DNA of 64,000 nucleotides from an uncultured Lachnospiraceae bacterium (GCA_902796595.1 CADBPM010000031.1:1-64000); one strand, 5' to 3'; positions 9,225-20,641 are shown, counted from the stretch's first letter. Numbers and translations are program-made. Notes: a model not told the origin generated them from the sequence alone.

Positions 9225-10277
9225 ATGAAATTCAGCATTGTAGTTCCGATTTATAATGTAGAAAAATATTTAAAGCAGTGTATAGAAAGTATAGTAAACC
9301 AGTCCTATAAGGACATAGAGATAATATTGGTTGATGATGGTTCTACTGACTCTTCATCAGCTATTTGCGATGAATATGCGGAGAAAGACGGGCGTATAAC
9401 TGTCATTCATAAAGCAAACGGCGGTCTTGTCAGTGCAAGAAAAGCCGGAAATGAACTTGTTACAGGTGATTATGTCTGCTGTGTTGATGGTGATGATTAC
9501 ATAGCTTCTGATTATATAGAAGAATTTGCAAAGTATGCAGAAAAATATTCGCCGGATATTATTTATTGTGGGCATTATCAGGTGAAAAATGACAATGCGA
9601 TACCAATCCTTATCAAGTACAGAGAGGGCTATTATTCAAAGGATGATCTGAAAGAGGAGATATATCCGAGTCTTATAGAAAGTAAGAGTGGCAAGCGCCT
9701 CTTTCCGACAGTATGGGGGAAAGCTATTAAAAGAGACCTGTATTCACATAATCAGATGAATGTGTCCGATGAAATTACTTTTGGCGAGGACATTGCATGT
9801 ATAGTTCCATCTGTTTATAAATGCTCATCAATGTATATTAATAATAAACACTTGTATTATTACAGGTTTAATCCGGATGCCATGACTAAGAAAAAAGTAA
9901 GGCGAGGCTGGAAGGGGCTCTTGCTGATCTCAGAATTGCTAATGAGAGAGATCGGAGAGAAGGATCAAAACTTTATCCCTCAGATATACAGGTTTACAGC
10001 AAGCGAATTTTTTACGGTCGCAGCATCACAGTTTAATGGAAATGATCCTTATAAAGAGGTAAAGAAGGATATCATAGAGCATTTCAATATAGATTTATTT
10101 GATAAAGCGATAAGAGAGGCTTCTTATGAGGGAAAACGAGCGATCATAGTAAAGGATAGTCTGTATCACAGGAGGGTCTTTGTTCTTTATTTGTTCAATA
10201 AGATAGGAGTACATTTGCTGAAAACAATGAAAGAAATACGAATTAACAGAGAATGTCGAAAAATTAAAGATGATTAA
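9225..10277 (+). CDS. Family 2 glycosyltransferase
   Basis: Transfers a sugar from a nucleotide-sugar donor, probably to a surface polysaccharide or glycolipid. It has the GT-A fold start FSIVVPIYNVEKYL, the donor-binding DDGSTD at residues 37-42 and the metal-binding CVDGDDY at about 88. ATG 9225 is chosen because GGGGG lies just upstream and GT2 homology begins there; ATG 9183 would add 14 residues and abut the omega-RNA scar. About 350 aa, with a basic C-terminus and no clear membrane helix. Acceptor and sugar unknown; no other polysaccharide genes are adjacent. Confidence 0.88.
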   Translation: MKFSIVVPIYNVEKYLKQCIESIVNQSYKDIEIILVDDGSTDSSSAICDEYAEKDGRITVIHKANGGLVSARKAGNELVTGDYVCCVDGDDYIASDYIEEFAKYAEKYSPDIIYCGHYQVKNDNAIPILIKYREGYYSKDDLKEEIYPSLIESKSGKRLFPTVWGKAIKRDLYSHNQMNVSDEITFGEDIACIVPSVYKCSSMYINNKHLYYYRFNPDAMTKKKVRRGWKGLLLISELLMREIGEKDQNFIPQIYRFTASEFFTVAASQFNGNDPYKEVKKDIIEHFNIDLFDKAIREASYEGKRAIIVKDSLYHRRVFVLYLFNKIGVHLLKTMKEIRINRECRKIKDD

Positions 10278-10303
10278 GGGTTTTCATTGAAAACTCATTA
10301 GTG

Positions 10304-10309
10304 TATAAT
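10304..10309 (+). promoter_or_regulatory. Putative -10 box upstream of the phosphohexomutase gene
   Basis: A perfect TATAAT lies about 115 bases before the start codon. The -35 position (TTTTCA) is weak. The leader that follows contains a GCCC/GGGC hairpin but no riboswitch I recognise. Confidence 0.35.
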
Positions 10310-10424
10310 AGGTGTATATTCGCCCTTTTGTGGGCTGCAAGGTATTATTTTGTGAAATTTAAGAAATGCCTGTTTTGCAGTGCGCGTTAAAAAGGGTAAA
10401 GTTTAGAATGTGGGGGAAGTTAAA

Positions 10425-11945
10425 ATGCTTATCGAACTGCTCAATGGTACTGATGTGCGTGGTGTTGCAGCCACCGGAATTGCTGGCGAGGATGTGAATT
10501 TCAAATCGGATGATGCCAATAGAATTGCTAAAGGTTTTGTTTCATGGCTTTCAAAAAGAACCGGTAAGAATCCGAAAGACCTTACCATAGGAGTAGGACA
10601 TGATTCAAGAATTACAGCAGACCTGCTTAAAAATGCTATTTTAACGGGTCTTGACAAGAGCGGGGCAAAGGCTGTTGACTGCCACATGGCAAGCACACCA
10701 TCCATGTTTATGTCAACTGTATATGATGAACTGAAATTTGATGGTTCTGTTATGATCACAGCAAGCCATCTGCCTTTTAATAGAAACGGTATGAAGTTTT
10801 TTGTGCCTGAAGGCGGTCTTGAGCACGTTGAAATGGAAGAGATATTAAAGATTGCTGAAACATTTCAACCTGATGGTACTCCTTATGATAAATATGTATC
10901 AGAAAAGAACTTTGAAAGCAGTGATCTTATAAGCTTATACAGCGAACATCTTTGTGAAAAAATAAGAGAGGCACTTAAGGGAGTTGCTGCAGATAATGAA
11001 AAGCCGCTTGCAGGACTTCATATCGTTGTTGATGCGGGAAATGGTGCCGGCGGTTTTTATGTAAAGAAGGTGCTCGACCCTCTTGGCGCCAATACAGAGG
11101 GAAGTCAGTTCCTTGAACCGGATGGAATGTTCCCTAATCATATACCTAATCCTGAGAACAAGGCTGCAATGGAGAGCATAAGAAGTGCGGTTGTTAAAAA
11201 TGGTGCAGACCTTGGCATTATTTTTGATACGGATGTGGATCGTATGTCTGCTGTACTTCCGGACGGAACAGAAGTAAACAGGGATGCCATTATTGCACTT
11301 ATCGCAGCAATTCTCGCTCCAGACTATCCGGGAAGCACTATCGTAACTGATTCTGTTACAAGTGACAGGTTAAGAGATTTCCTTGAGGGAAAACTTGGAC
11401 TTCACCAGCACAGATTCAAGAGAGGATACAAGAACGTTATCGATGAGTGCAAGAGATTAAATGAAGATGGAAGCGTTTCTCCGCTTGCAATGGAGACTTC
11501 CGGTCATGGTGCGCTCAAAGAAAACTATTATCTTGATGATGGAGCTTTCCTTGCAGTAAAGCTTATCATTGCCCTTGCACGCATGAAGAGAGAAGGAAAG
11601 GCTTTAGGTGAGCTTATAGCTGATCTTGCTCCAGCTGTAGAAGAAAAGGAAGTAAGGCTTAAGATCACAAAGAAGGATTTTAGGGCGGTAGGACCCGCAG
11701 TTCTTGAAGCATTTAAAAAGAAGGCAATGGAAAGAAATTTTGACCTTCCTGTTTCTTATGAGGGTGTAAGAGTTTCGTTCCATGAGGAGGAAATGAGCGG
11801 ATGGCTTCTTATAAGGGCATCACTTCACGATCCTCAGATAGTTATAAATTTTGAAGGTGGTCATAAGGGCGACATCGACAAGATGACAAAACTTATGAGA
11901 GAAATGCTTGAAGGAACTCCTGACGTAGATTTATCTACACTTTAA
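10425..11945 (+). CDS. Phosphoglucomutase/phosphomannomutase family protein
   Basis: Alpha-D-phosphohexomutase interconverting hexose-1- and hexose-6-phosphates for sugar-nucleotide synthesis. The active-site loop TASHLPFN (Ser at about 114) carries the phosphoserine, DTDVDR (about 268-273) binds magnesium, and ETSGH is the sugar-binding loop. ATG 10425 follows GGGGGAAG; the longer GTG frame at 10410 would place the ribosome site inside the gene. About 506 aa, normal. Glucose versus mannose preference cannot be fixed from sequence. Confidence 0.9.
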   Translation: MLIELLNGTDVRGVAATGIAGEDVNFKSDDANRIAKGFVSWLSKRTGKNPKDLTIGVGHDSRITADLLKNAILTGLDKSGAKAVDCHMASTPSMFMSTVYDELKFDGSVMITASHLPFNRNGMKFFVPEGGLEHVEMEEILKIAETFQPDGTPYDKYVSEKNFESSDLISLYSEHLCEKIREALKGVAADNEKPLAGLHIVVDAGNGAGGFYVKKVLDPLGANTEGSQFLEPDGMFPNHIPNPENKAAMESIRSAVVKNGADLGIIFDTDVDRMSAVLPDGTEVNRDAIIALIAAILAPDYPGSTIVTDSVTSDRLRDFLEGKLGLHQHRFKRGYKNVIDECKRLNEDGSVSPLAMETSGHGALKENYYLDDGAFLAVKLIIALARMKREGKALGELIADLAPAVEEKEVRLKITKKDFRAVGPAVLEAFKKKAMERNFDLPVSYEGVRVSFHEEEMSGWLLIRASLHDPQIVINFEGGHKGDIDKMTKLMREMLEGTPDVDLSTL

Positions 11946-11960
11946 CAGAAAGGACTAAGT

Positions 11961-13004
11961 ATGGATGATGAAAGATGCTTCAGGAAAGAAAGAGAAAAAC
12001 TTGAACACATTATGTTTCGTTCCTGTGCTGTCTTTTCGGATGAAAGTAGGGGCAGGGATTATGAGGAAAAAGAGGATCCGGTAAGACCTTGTTTTCAGAG
12101 AGATAGAGACAGAATCATCCATTCCAAGCCTTTTAGAAGGTTAAAGCATAAAACACAGGTCTTTATAGATCCGGAAGGCGATCATTATCGTACAAGGCTT
12201 ACACATACTCTTGAAGTGGCTCAGATTGCAAGGACAATAGCAAGAGCCTTAAGGCTTAATGAAGATTTGAGCGAGGCGATAGCTATAGGGCATGATCTTG
12301 GACATACACCCTTTGGACATGCCGGAGAGCGTGCCTTGAACGAGATATGCCCTTATGGTTTTCATCACAATGAGCAGAGTGTCAGAGTGGTTGAAATACT
12401 TGCAAAGAACGGACGTGGACTTAATCTCACAAAAGAAGTGAGAGACGGGATGAAAAACCACAGAAGCAGCTGCATGCCATATACACTTGAAGGAAAGATA
12501 GTAAGATACGCAGATAAGATAGCCTATGTAAACCATGATATTGATGATGCCCTGAGGGGCAATATCATACGGGAAGAGGATATTCCGGCGGAGTATATAG
12601 ATATTCTGGGGGAAACTGTTTCCAACAGGATAGATACCATGGTTTCGGATGTTGTAAGAACATCCGAGAAAACGGCAAGAACGGAGACCGGTGATAAGAT
12701 AGACATTGTCATGTCGGAGAGGATACATGAGGCAATGCTTGGACTGAGACGTTTTCTTTATGAAAATGTTTACTGCAACCCGAAGGCAAAAGGACAGGAA
12801 AAGCAGGCAGAGCATCTTGTTCAGTATCTTTATGAATATTATATGGAAAATTTTGATATTCTTCAGGATGAATATAAGGACCTTGCAAACAGGGGAGAAG
12901 CAAAGGAAAGAATTGTCTGTGATTATATTGCCGGCATGAGTGATGACTATGCTATCAAGAAGATAAAAGAGATATTTATCCCTGCGAGGTGGGATGTTTA
13001 TTAA
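11961..13004 (+). CDS. dgt: Deoxyguanosinetriphosphate triphosphohydrolase-like HD protein
   Basis: Hydrolyses dNTPs to deoxynucleoside plus triphosphate. The HD-superfamily residues are visible: RLTHTLEVAQ (metal His), IGHDLGHTPFGHAGE (HD pair plus later histidines) and a downstream D in KIAYVNHDIDDA. Length 347 aa fits the shorter Gram-positive type. Its TAA shares one base with the dnaG start, and together with rpoD and trmK it forms the macromolecular-synthesis cluster common in Clostridia. Confidence 0.92.
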   Translation: MDDERCFRKEREKLEHIMFRSCAVFSDESRGRDYEEKEDPVRPCFQRDRDRIIHSKPFRRLKHKTQVFIDPEGDHYRTRLTHTLEVAQIARTIARALRLNEDLSEAIAIGHDLGHTPFGHAGERALNEICPYGFHHNEQSVRVVEILAKNGRGLNLTKEVRDGMKNHRSSCMPYTLEGKIVRYADKIAYVNHDIDDALRGNIIREEDIPAEYIDILGETVSNRIDTMVSDVVRTSEKTARTETGDKIDIVMSERIHEAMLGLRRFLYENVYCNPKAKGQEKQAEHLVQYLYEYYMENFDILQDEYKDLANRGEAKERIVCDYIAGMSDDYAIKKIKEIFIPARWDVY

Positions 13005-14773
13005 TGTTCTATTCAGATGAAATAATAGAGGAAGTCAGAGAAAGAAATGACATTGTTGATGTCATTGGACAGTTTGTAAAATTAAAACGGACAGGGAATA
13101 ATTATATGGGGTTATGCCCTTTTCATGGTGAAAAGACACCTTCATTTTCTGTCAGCAAGAATAAGCAGATGTATCACTGCTTTGGATGCGGTGCAAGCGG
13201 AAATGTATTTACATTTCTTATGAATTATGAAAATATGACATTTCCGGAGGCGGTTAAAAATCTTGCTGATAAGGCAGGAATGGAACTGCCGGAGCAGGGT
13301 AATGACCCTGAGGCAAGAGAAAGAGCGGACAGGAAGACAAAGCTCCTTGCAGTGAACAAGGATGCCGCAACTTTTTACTATTATAATCTTCGCACGCCCG
13401 AAGGCAGCGATGCCATGAATTACCTTAAAAAAAGAGAACTGAGCGACGAGACCATCAATTCTTTTGGACTGGGGTTCTCGCCTAAGGCATCAGGCGCTCT
13501 TTATGCATATCTAAAGAAAAAGGGGTATCCTGACGATATTCTTCGTGAGTCTGGTCTGTTTAATTTTGACAAGGGCAGGGATGTACTTGATAAATTCTGG
13601 AACCGAGTTATGTATCCTATAATGGATATGAACAATAAGGTGATAGGATTTGGCGGAAGAGTAATGGGTGATGCCAAGCCAAAGTATCTGAACAGTCCTG
13701 AGACTTTTATTTTTAATAAGAGAAGAAATCTTTATGGATTAAATATCGCAAGGAGGACAAGACTTCCATATTTTATAATCTGTGAGGGATACATGGATGT
13801 CATATCCATGCATCAGGCAGGATTTAACAATGCGGTTGCAAGCCTTGGTACTGCGCTTACAGAAGAACAGTGCAATCTTATAGCAAGATATGTAAAAGAA
13901 GTGTATCTTACTTATGATTCAGATGAAGCAGGTGTAAAGGCTACCCTTCGTGCCATACCTATGATGAAGGAGGCAGGAGTCGGCACAAGGATAATCAGGA
14001 TGGAGCCTTACAAGGACCCTGACGAGTTTATAAAAGGTCTTGGAAAAGAAGAATTTCAGAAAAGGATAGATGAAGCAGAGAATGCATTTTATTTCGAAGT
14101 GGATATCCTTGAAAGAAATTTCAACCTCAGTGATCCGGAAGGAAAGACTTCTTTTTTTAATGCACTTGCAAGAAAACTGGTTGAAATACCGGATGAACTT
14201 GAAAGAGACACATATCTTCAGGCGATTGCCGCAAGATATATGGTGGCGGCTGATATGCTCCGCAGACTTGTAAACAGGATCGGAGCAGGGGCTGCAATAA
14301 GAAAGGAAAGTGAGGAAGCCTACAGAAAAGCTGTAAAGAGTGACCGGAAGAAAACCGGCGATGAGGGCTTGAAACAATCAGAAAGGCTTTTACTTACGTG
14401 GATTTGCGAAAAACCGGAACTTTATGAAAAAATCAGGGATGATATCCAGACAGAGGACTTTACCGATCCTTTTTACAAAGAAGTAGCGGGACTCTTATTT
14501 ACAGAGATAGAAAATGAAGGAAAGGGAAATCCGGCAAAGATATTAAATCATTTTGACACCGGTGAGGATCAGGAAAAGGCGGCAAAGCTTTTTAACGAAA
14601 ACCTGATAGCAGAGGTTGATGAACAGGGTTTTCTAAGGGCTTTCAACGAAACATTTTTAAAAATAAGGACAGCGGGGCTTGCAAGAGCCCTTAAGGATGC
14701 CTCGGAAAGAGGCGACGTTGCGGCAATGAACGAGATCATAAAAAAACAGAGCGAACTTAAGAACAGGAGATAA
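13004..14773 (+). CDS. dnaG: DNA primase DnaG
   Basis: Synthesises RNA primers at the replication fork with DnaB. The CHC2 zinc finger is complete (Cys38, His41, Cys59, Cys62), followed by the catalytic TOPRIM domain with ICEGYMDV and the acidic YDSDEAG. The C-terminal part after about residue 440 would be the helicase-interacting domain. ATG 13004 is chosen, overlapping the dgt stop by one base; the 12989 frame adds five residues without a better ribosome site. 589 aa, normal. Confidence 0.96.
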   Translation: MFYSDEIIEEVRERNDIVDVIGQFVKLKRTGNNYMGLCPFHGEKTPSFSVSKNKQMYHCFGCGASGNVFTFLMNYENMTFPEAVKNLADKAGMELPEQGNDPEARERADRKTKLLAVNKDAATFYYYNLRTPEGSDAMNYLKKRELSDETINSFGLGFSPKASGALYAYLKKKGYPDDILRESGLFNFDKGRDVLDKFWNRVMYPIMDMNNKVIGFGGRVMGDAKPKYLNSPETFIFNKRRNLYGLNIARRTRLPYFIICEGYMDVISMHQAGFNNAVASLGTALTEEQCNLIARYVKEVYLTYDSDEAGVKATLRAIPMMKEAGVGTRIIRMEPYKDPDEFIKGLGKEEFQKRIDEAENAFYFEVDILERNFNLSDPEGKTSFFNALARKLVEIPDELERDTYLQAIAARYMVAADMLRRLVNRIGAGAAIRKESEEAYRKAVKSDRKKTGDEGLKQSERLLLTWICEKPELYEKIRDDIQTEDFTDPFYKEVAGLLFTEIENEGKGNPAKILNHFDTGEDQEKAAKLFNENLIAEVDEQGFLRAFNETFLKIRTAGLARALKDASERGDVAAMNEIIKKQSELKNRR

Positions 14774-14791
14774 CTTCGGGGGAAGGTTCAA

Positions 14792-15925
14792 ATGGAAAAA
14801 GAAGAACTTAAGAAAAGGCTTCCAGGTCTCATAAAGTTAGCAAACAGTAAAAAGAATGCGTTAGAGATCACAGAGATATTTGATTATTTTGGTGAAGATG
14901 GTCTTAGTGATAGTGATATACAGAAGGTATCGGCGTATTTGGATAAAAATGGAATAGATATACTTTATATTCCTGATAATAACATGGATATTGGTTCGGA
15001 AGATGATCTGGACATGCCGCCGGTGCTTGATGAGGACGACGAAGGAATTGAAGATGAGGATTATGATAAGATAGACCTTTCAGTTCCGGATGGTGTCGGC
15101 ATAGATGATCCTGTCAGGATGTACCTTAAGGAAATAGGTACAGTGCCGCTCTTAACAGGAGAAGAGGAGATAGAATTAGCAAAGAAGATAGAAGCCGGTG
15201 ATGAGGCGGCAAAGAAGAAACTTGCGGAAAGCAATCTGAGGCTTGTGGTAAGCATAGCTAAAAGATATGTGGGAAGAGGGATGCAGTTCCTTGATCTTAT
15301 TCAGGAAGGAAATCTTGGACTTATCAAGGCAGCTGAGAAATTTGATTACCGCAAGGGCTATAAATTTTCAACCTATGCGACATGGTGGATACGTCAGGCA
15401 ATAACAAGGGCTATAGCAGATCAGGCGAGAACAATAAGAATACCTGTTCATATGGTTGAAACGATAAATAAGCTGATACGTGCTCAAAGGGCTCTTACAC
15501 AGAAGCTTGGCAGAGAACCGAAACCTGAGGAGATAGCAGAGGAGGTTGATATGCCAATCGACAAGGTAAGGGATATACTTAAGATCTCACAGGAACCTGT
15601 GTCTCTTGAAACACCTATAGGAGAAGAAGAGGACAGTCATCTTGGGGACTTTATCCAGGATGAAAATGAACCTGTGCCTTCTGAGGCAGCAGAATTTTCA
15701 GTGCTGCGCGAACAGTTGAATGAAGTTTTATCTACTCTGACTGAACGTGAACAGAAGGTATTAAGGCTCAGATTTGGTCTTGACGACGGGAGGGCGAGGA
15801 CTCTTGAAGAGGTTGGCAAGGAGTTTCAGGTTACCAGAGAGCGTATCAGACAGATTGAAGCAAAGGCACTTAGGAAGCTCCGCCATCCAAGCAGGAGCAG
15901 AAAACTGAGAGATTATCTGGATTAA
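14792..15925 (+). CDS. rpoD: Primary RNA polymerase sigma factor RpoD (SigA)
   Basis: Housekeeping sigma factor of the sigma-70 family. A region 1.1-like acidic N-terminus (about 1-95) precedes [16 protein letters not shown] (1.2), the region 2 core [19 protein letters not shown] (-10 recognition), region 3 and region 4.2 [18 protein letters not shown] (-35 recognition). 377 aa, typical for Gram-positives. GGGGAAGG precedes ATG. Its expected promoters (TTGACA/TATAAT) are abundant in this window. Confidence 0.97.
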   Translation: MEKEELKKRLPGLIKLANSKKNALEITEIFDYFGEDGLSDSDIQKVSAYLDKNGIDILYIPDNNMDIGSEDDLDMPPVLDEDDEGIEDEDYDKIDLSVPDGVGIDDPVRMYLKEIGTVPLLTGEEEIELAKKIEAGDEAAKKKLAESNLRLVVSIAKRYVGRGMQFLDLIQEGNLGLIKAAEKFDYRKGYKFSTYATWWIRQAITRAIADQARTIRIPVHMVETINKLIRAQRALTQKLGREPKPEEIAEEVDMPIDKVRDILKISQEPVSLETPIGEEEDSHLGDFIQDENEPVPSEAAEFSVLREQLNEVLSTLTEREQKVLRLRFGLDDGRARTLEEVGKEFQVTRERIRQIEAKALRKLRHPSRSRKLRDYLD

Positions 15926-16725
15926 TGAGAAAAAAGAAAATGTCAGAAAGACTTTCCGCGGTCATGGCGATGGTGCCTGAATGCAGAAAGCTTGCAGATA
16001 TAGGCTGCGATCATGCTTATGTATCTATAAGGCTTGTGGAAGACGGAGTGGCAGAGTCAAGTCTTGCAAGTGATGTAAGAGAAGGACCTTTAGTGCATGC
16101 CAGAAAAAATGTGGCTGATGCAGGTCTTGCAGATAAGATAGAAATAAGAAAATTTCCGGGAGCGGAAGGAATTAAGCCTGGCGAGGTGGACTGTATTCTT
16201 ATTTCCGGAATGGGCGGCAGGCTTACAGAGGAAATACTTAAGACTTCAGCAGAGGTTATAAAAGCCAGCGATACTCTTGTACTTGAACCACAGTCTGATA
16301 TGTTTCTTGTAAGACAGTGTATAAGAGATCTGGGGTTTTGTATAACGGACGAGGATTTTGTTATTGACAGTGGAAAATATTATCAGGTCATCTGCGCGAT
16401 AAAAAGGGACAAGGTAGAAAACAGGGAGAAAATAGAGAGATTATCAGCAAGGTTTGCAAAAGCACTAGAAGCTGTACGAGGGCTTGGATTTGCAGACAGT
16501 GAGATAATCAGAGCCTGCGATAAATACGGACCTGTTCTTTTATCAGAAGAGAATGAACTTATGCGGGAGTTTTTGCTCGAAAGAAAGGAACATTTCAAAG
16601 GTATACTTTCTGATGAAGCATTTGTAAATTCCCCACTTCCACAATCAAAGCAAAGATTATCATTTGTAAAAAAAGAGGCGGCGGATGTAAATGCAGCTCT
16701 AGGTTTTTACAGACAGGAGGTGTGA
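15925..16725 (+). CDS. trmK: tRNA (adenine(22)-N1)-methyltransferase TrmK
   Basis: SAM-dependent methylation of A22 in tRNA. The Rossmann start KLADIGCDHAYVSI is the SAM-binding motif, and SGMGG at about residue 93 is the TrmK/COG2384 signature. A coiled C-terminal region follows. The start ATG overlaps the rpoD stop, as in many Firmicutes where trmK follows rpoD. 266 aa, slightly long but within range. Confidence 0.92.
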   Translation: MRKKKMSERLSAVMAMVPECRKLADIGCDHAYVSIRLVEDGVAESSLASDVREGPLVHARKNVADAGLADKIEIRKFPGAEGIKPGEVDCILISGMGGRLTEEILKTSAEVIKASDTLVLEPQSDMFLVRQCIRDLGFCITDEDFVIDSGKYYQVICAIKRDKVENREKIERLSARFAKALEAVRGLGFADSEIIRACDKYGPVLLSEENELMREFLLERKEHFKGILSDEAFVNSPLPQSKQRLSFVKKEAADVNAALGFYRQEV

Positions 16726-16726
16726 T

Positions 16727-18379
16727 ATGGCTGAATATAGTGTAAATGGTAAAACATATACCTTTGATCAACCTGTCAAATTTTCGGAAATTGCAGAAAC
16801 TGTATATGGCAAAGACAACGAGTTTATGCTTGCGAGCTGCAACGGAAGGCTCAGCGAGCTTTGGAAGACGGCACCGGAGGGCGAGATAAAGTTCTACGAC
16901 ATAAGCAATAAAGATGGGCGCATGACTTATGAAAGAGGACTTATATTTCTGTTTATAAAGGCTGTGAATGATGTCTGCCCGAATGAGGGCGTCAAGGTTT
17001 CATGCGAATATTCGGTCATGAATGGTCTTTATTTCGATATTTCAGGTGATGTTTGTCTGGACGATGCCTTTGTAAAAAAGGTCAGAGACAGAATGGATGC
17101 TATCGTAAAAGATAATATAATGTATGAAAAGAAGAGTCTTTCGACCAATGCGGCAGTTGACAGTTTCCTTGAAAATGATCTGACAGATAAGGAACAGCTT
17201 TTCAGATACAGAAGGTCATCAAAGACAAATATCTATGATCTCGGTGGTTACAAGGACTATTTTTATGGCTATATGCCGCCAAGAACAGGACTTATAAAGT
17301 CTTATGACCTTATTCTCTATAAAGAAGGAGTAGTCCTTGCAATGCCTGAGAAGGCACATGGTCTTACAGTTGAAAGACCTGTATGGAAACCTTCTGAAAA
17401 GCTCTTTAATACCATGGCTGTCTCAAATAACTGGGGCAGAATGATGGGAATAAATAATGTCGGCGACCTTAACGAGAAGATAGCGGAAGGCAAGAGCAGT
17501 GATCTTATCCTTGTTGCGGAAGCACTTCAGGAAAGAAGGATAGGTGCTATTGCCGAGGAAATAGCAAAAAGACAGACTGTAAAGTTTGTAATGATAGCAG
17601 GACCAAGTTCTTCGGGAAAGACCACATTTTCACACAGACTTTCTGTAGAACTTATGGTAAACGGACTCAAGCCTCATCCTATTGCCTGCGATGATTACTT
17701 TAAAAATCGTGAGGACACCCCGAGGGATGAGAACGGCGAGTATGATTTTGAATGTCTTGAGGCTTTGGACATAGAGAAATTTAATGAGGATATGGGGGAT
17801 CTTCTTGAAGGAAAAGAAGTTAAAATGCCTACCTATAACTTCAAAACAGGCAAGAGAGAGTACAGAGGCAATACCTTAAAGCTTGGTGAAAATGATATCC
17901 TTGTTCTCGAAGGTATTCATGGTCTGAATAATAAGTTTACTTATTCACTTGACGATGAATACAAATTCAAGATTTATATAAGCGCACTTACTCAGCTTAA
18001 CGTAGACGATCACAACAGGATACATACTACAGACGGAAGACTTTTGCGCCGCATGGTACGCGATGCAAGAACAAGAGGAAATTCGGCGGAGGACACCCTT
18101 TCAAGATGGCCGTCAGTAAGAAGGGGCGAGGAAAAGTATATATTCCCGTTCCAAGAATCCGCAGATGTAATGTTTAATTCAGCGCTTATATATGAACTTT
18201 CGATACTTAAGCCTTATGCAGAGCCCTTGCTTTTTGGCATAAGCAAGGATTCGCCTAATTATGCGGAAGCCAACAGACTTCTTAAGTTCTTGGGCTATTT
18301 TCTTACAATCCCGGCTGAGGATGTTTCCAAAAATTCGCTTGTAAGAGAATTTATCGGCGGCGGCTGCTTTGGTCTTTGA
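16727..18379 (+). CDS. Uridine kinase-like nucleoside kinase with N-terminal TGS/ThrRS-like domains
   Basis: A fused protein: residues 1-60 resemble a TGS domain (MAEYSVNGKTYTFDQPVKFS), about 60-200 resemble the threonyl-tRNA-synthetase second additional domain, and from about 285 there is a phosphoribulokinase/uridine kinase domain with Walker A GPSSSGKTTF. This architecture is common in Clostridia and Thermotoga. It phosphorylates a nucleoside, probably uridine or another pyrimidine, but the substrate is not certain. AGGAGGTG precedes ATG; it follows trmK by one base. Confidence 0.85.
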   Translation: MAEYSVNGKTYTFDQPVKFSEIAETVYGKDNEFMLASCNGRLSELWKTAPEGEIKFYDISNKDGRMTYERGLIFLFIKAVNDVCPNEGVKVSCEYSVMNGLYFDISGDVCLDDAFVKKVRDRMDAIVKDNIMYEKKSLSTNAAVDSFLENDLTDKEQLFRYRRSSKTNIYDLGGYKDYFYGYMPPRTGLIKSYDLILYKEGVVLAMPEKAHGLTVERPVWKPSEKLFNTMAVSNNWGRMMGINNVGDLNEKIAEGKSSDLILVAEALQERRIGAIAEEIAKRQTVKFVMIAGPSSSGKTTFSHRLSVELMVNGLKPHPIACDDYFKNREDTPRDENGEYDFECLEALDIEKFNEDMGDLLEGKEVKMPTYNFKTGKREYRGNTLKLGENDILVLEGIHGLNNKFTYSLDDEYKFKIYISALTQLNVDDHNRIHTTDGRLLRRMVRDARTRGNSAEDTLSRWPSVRRGEEKYIFPFQESADVMFNSALIYELSILKPYAEPLLFGISKDSPNYAEANRLLKFLGYFLTIPAEDVSKNSLVREFIGGGCFGL

Positions 18380-18403
18380 TAACAGAGTTTAGAAAAACTT
18401 AGG

Positions 18404-18432
18404 TTGAAATGATGGGCGTGAGGGGATATAAT
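18404..18432 (+). promoter_or_regulatory. Sigma-A promoter for tgt-yajC
   Basis: TTGAAA at 18404-18409 and TATAAT at 18427-18432 with a 17-base spacer, about 40 bases before the tgt start. Confidence 0.7.
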
Positions 18433-18463
18433 AGTGTAGTTTAGTGTATATAAGCTATTATAA

Positions 18464-19603
<1,140 letters not shown>

Positions 19604-19627
19604 ATAAAAACAGGGGAGAAAAGAAAA

Positions 19628-20020
19628 ATGAACACAATTTTATTAACAGCGGGCGCAGCGCAGACAGGAAGCACAGCCGGATTTCTTACAATGATCATTG
19701 TATGGGTAGTTGTACTTGGACTTATGATGTATTTTATGACTTACCGTCCACAGAAAAAAGAGCAGGCAAGAATGAAAGAACTTTTTGATAATCTTGCTGT
19801 CGGTGATTCAGTTCTTACAACAAGCGGCATGTATGGTGTTGTTATCGATATCATGCCTGAAATCGTTGTTATCGAGTTCGGAAGCAACAAGAACTGCCGT
19901 ATCCCTATGAAGAAGACTGCGATAGTTAATGTCGAGAAGTCTGAAAAGCCGGGCACAATAGAATCTGCAAATAATCAGGCAGTAAAGACCGCAGACGACA
20001 GTGATAAGAAGAATAAATAA
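19628..20020 (+). CDS. yajC: Preprotein translocase accessory subunit YajC
   Basis: A small single-pass membrane protein associated with SecDF and SecYEG. One helix (about 19-38, TMIIVWVVVLGLMMYFMTYR) is followed by RPQKKEQARMKELFDNLAVGD, the family signature, and a cytoplasmic beta domain. The extra acidic/lysine tail (to residue 130) is longer than usual. The partner secDF is in the same window but about 29 kb downstream, after the SCIFF genes. Confidence 0.93.
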   Translation: MNTILLTAGAAQTGSTAGFLTMIIVWVVVLGLMMYFMTYRPQKKEQARMKELFDNLAVGDSVLTTSGMYGVVIDIMPEIVVIEFGSNKNCRIPMKKTAIVNVEKSEKPGTIESANNQAVKTADDSDKKNK

Positions 20021-20050
20021 GATGTCTGCCTTGTACTTTTGGTAAAGTAA

Positions 20051-20083
20051 AAAAGCGTATAGAGAAATCTATACGCTTTTTTT
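20051..20083 (+). terminator. Rho-independent terminator after yajC
   Basis: Nine-bp stem GCGTATAGA/TCTATACGC, GAAA loop, then seven T. An upstream A-run makes it potentially bidirectional, so it could also stop reverse transcription running past rnpB. Confidence 0.9.
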
Positions 20084-20090
20084 ATAAGAA

Positions 20091-20164
20091 CTAGTCAGCC
20101 ATGTGTAAAAGCTTTTGCGTTGACTGGCAGAGTGCAACATCGGCTAAACGCTGATGTTACAATA
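20091..20164 (+). repeat. Two-hairpin dispersed repeat, family H copy 1
   Basis: Shares the order hairpin 1, (G)GCAGAGTGCA, hairpin 2, ACAATAA with the copies at 20642 and 23281. Hairpin 2 here is AACATC...GATGTT. It abuts the 3' end of rnpB. Confidence 0.6.
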
Positions 20165-20512
20165 ATCGAGAGCCACTGTAAGCCGGGTTCTGTATCAGAT
20201 GATCATCTATCTAGTACCGATGTTGCCACCGGTCTCAATCGACCTACCTGAAAGCACAAGCGACGGGCCGCCGACGGGCTTTCTGTTTGGTCTTTCTTCG
20301 GATGGAGTTTACATAAGCCATGACTGTTACCAGCCATGCGGTAGTCTCTTAAGCTGCCTTTTCACCCTTACCAGATTATGCATCTGGCGGTAATTTTCTG
20401 CTGCACTTGTCCTGGGGTCACCCCCGCCGGACGTTATCCGGCATCCTGCCCTGTGAAGCCCGGACTTTCCTCTTCCTTAGGGAAGCGATCATCTGTGACT
20501 CTCGACAATCCC
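20163..20512 (-). ncRNA. rnpB: RNase P RNA
   Basis: The catalytic RNA of RNase P, on the minus strand. Conserved pieces read in order: GAGGAAAGTCCGGGCT (P3/CR-I side), ACAGGGCAGGATGCC, GGGTGAAAAGG with TGGTAAGGG, and GGTAGGTCGATTGAG near the 3' end. The terminal helix is formed by GTCGAGAGTCAC and GTGGCTCTCGA, giving the boundaries to within a few bases. The type is probably A-like because there is no obvious B-type signature, but this was not folded. Confidence 0.93.
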
Positions 20513-20641
20513 TAATTATATCATTAAAAACGGTATATGTAAAGGCTCGTTTCTGGGAATTTTATACCCCTATTCAATAAGAAAAGAGATTGAAAAAGTT
20601 TTAACTACTGTGTATACTAATAAGAGTTGAATGTATTAAGG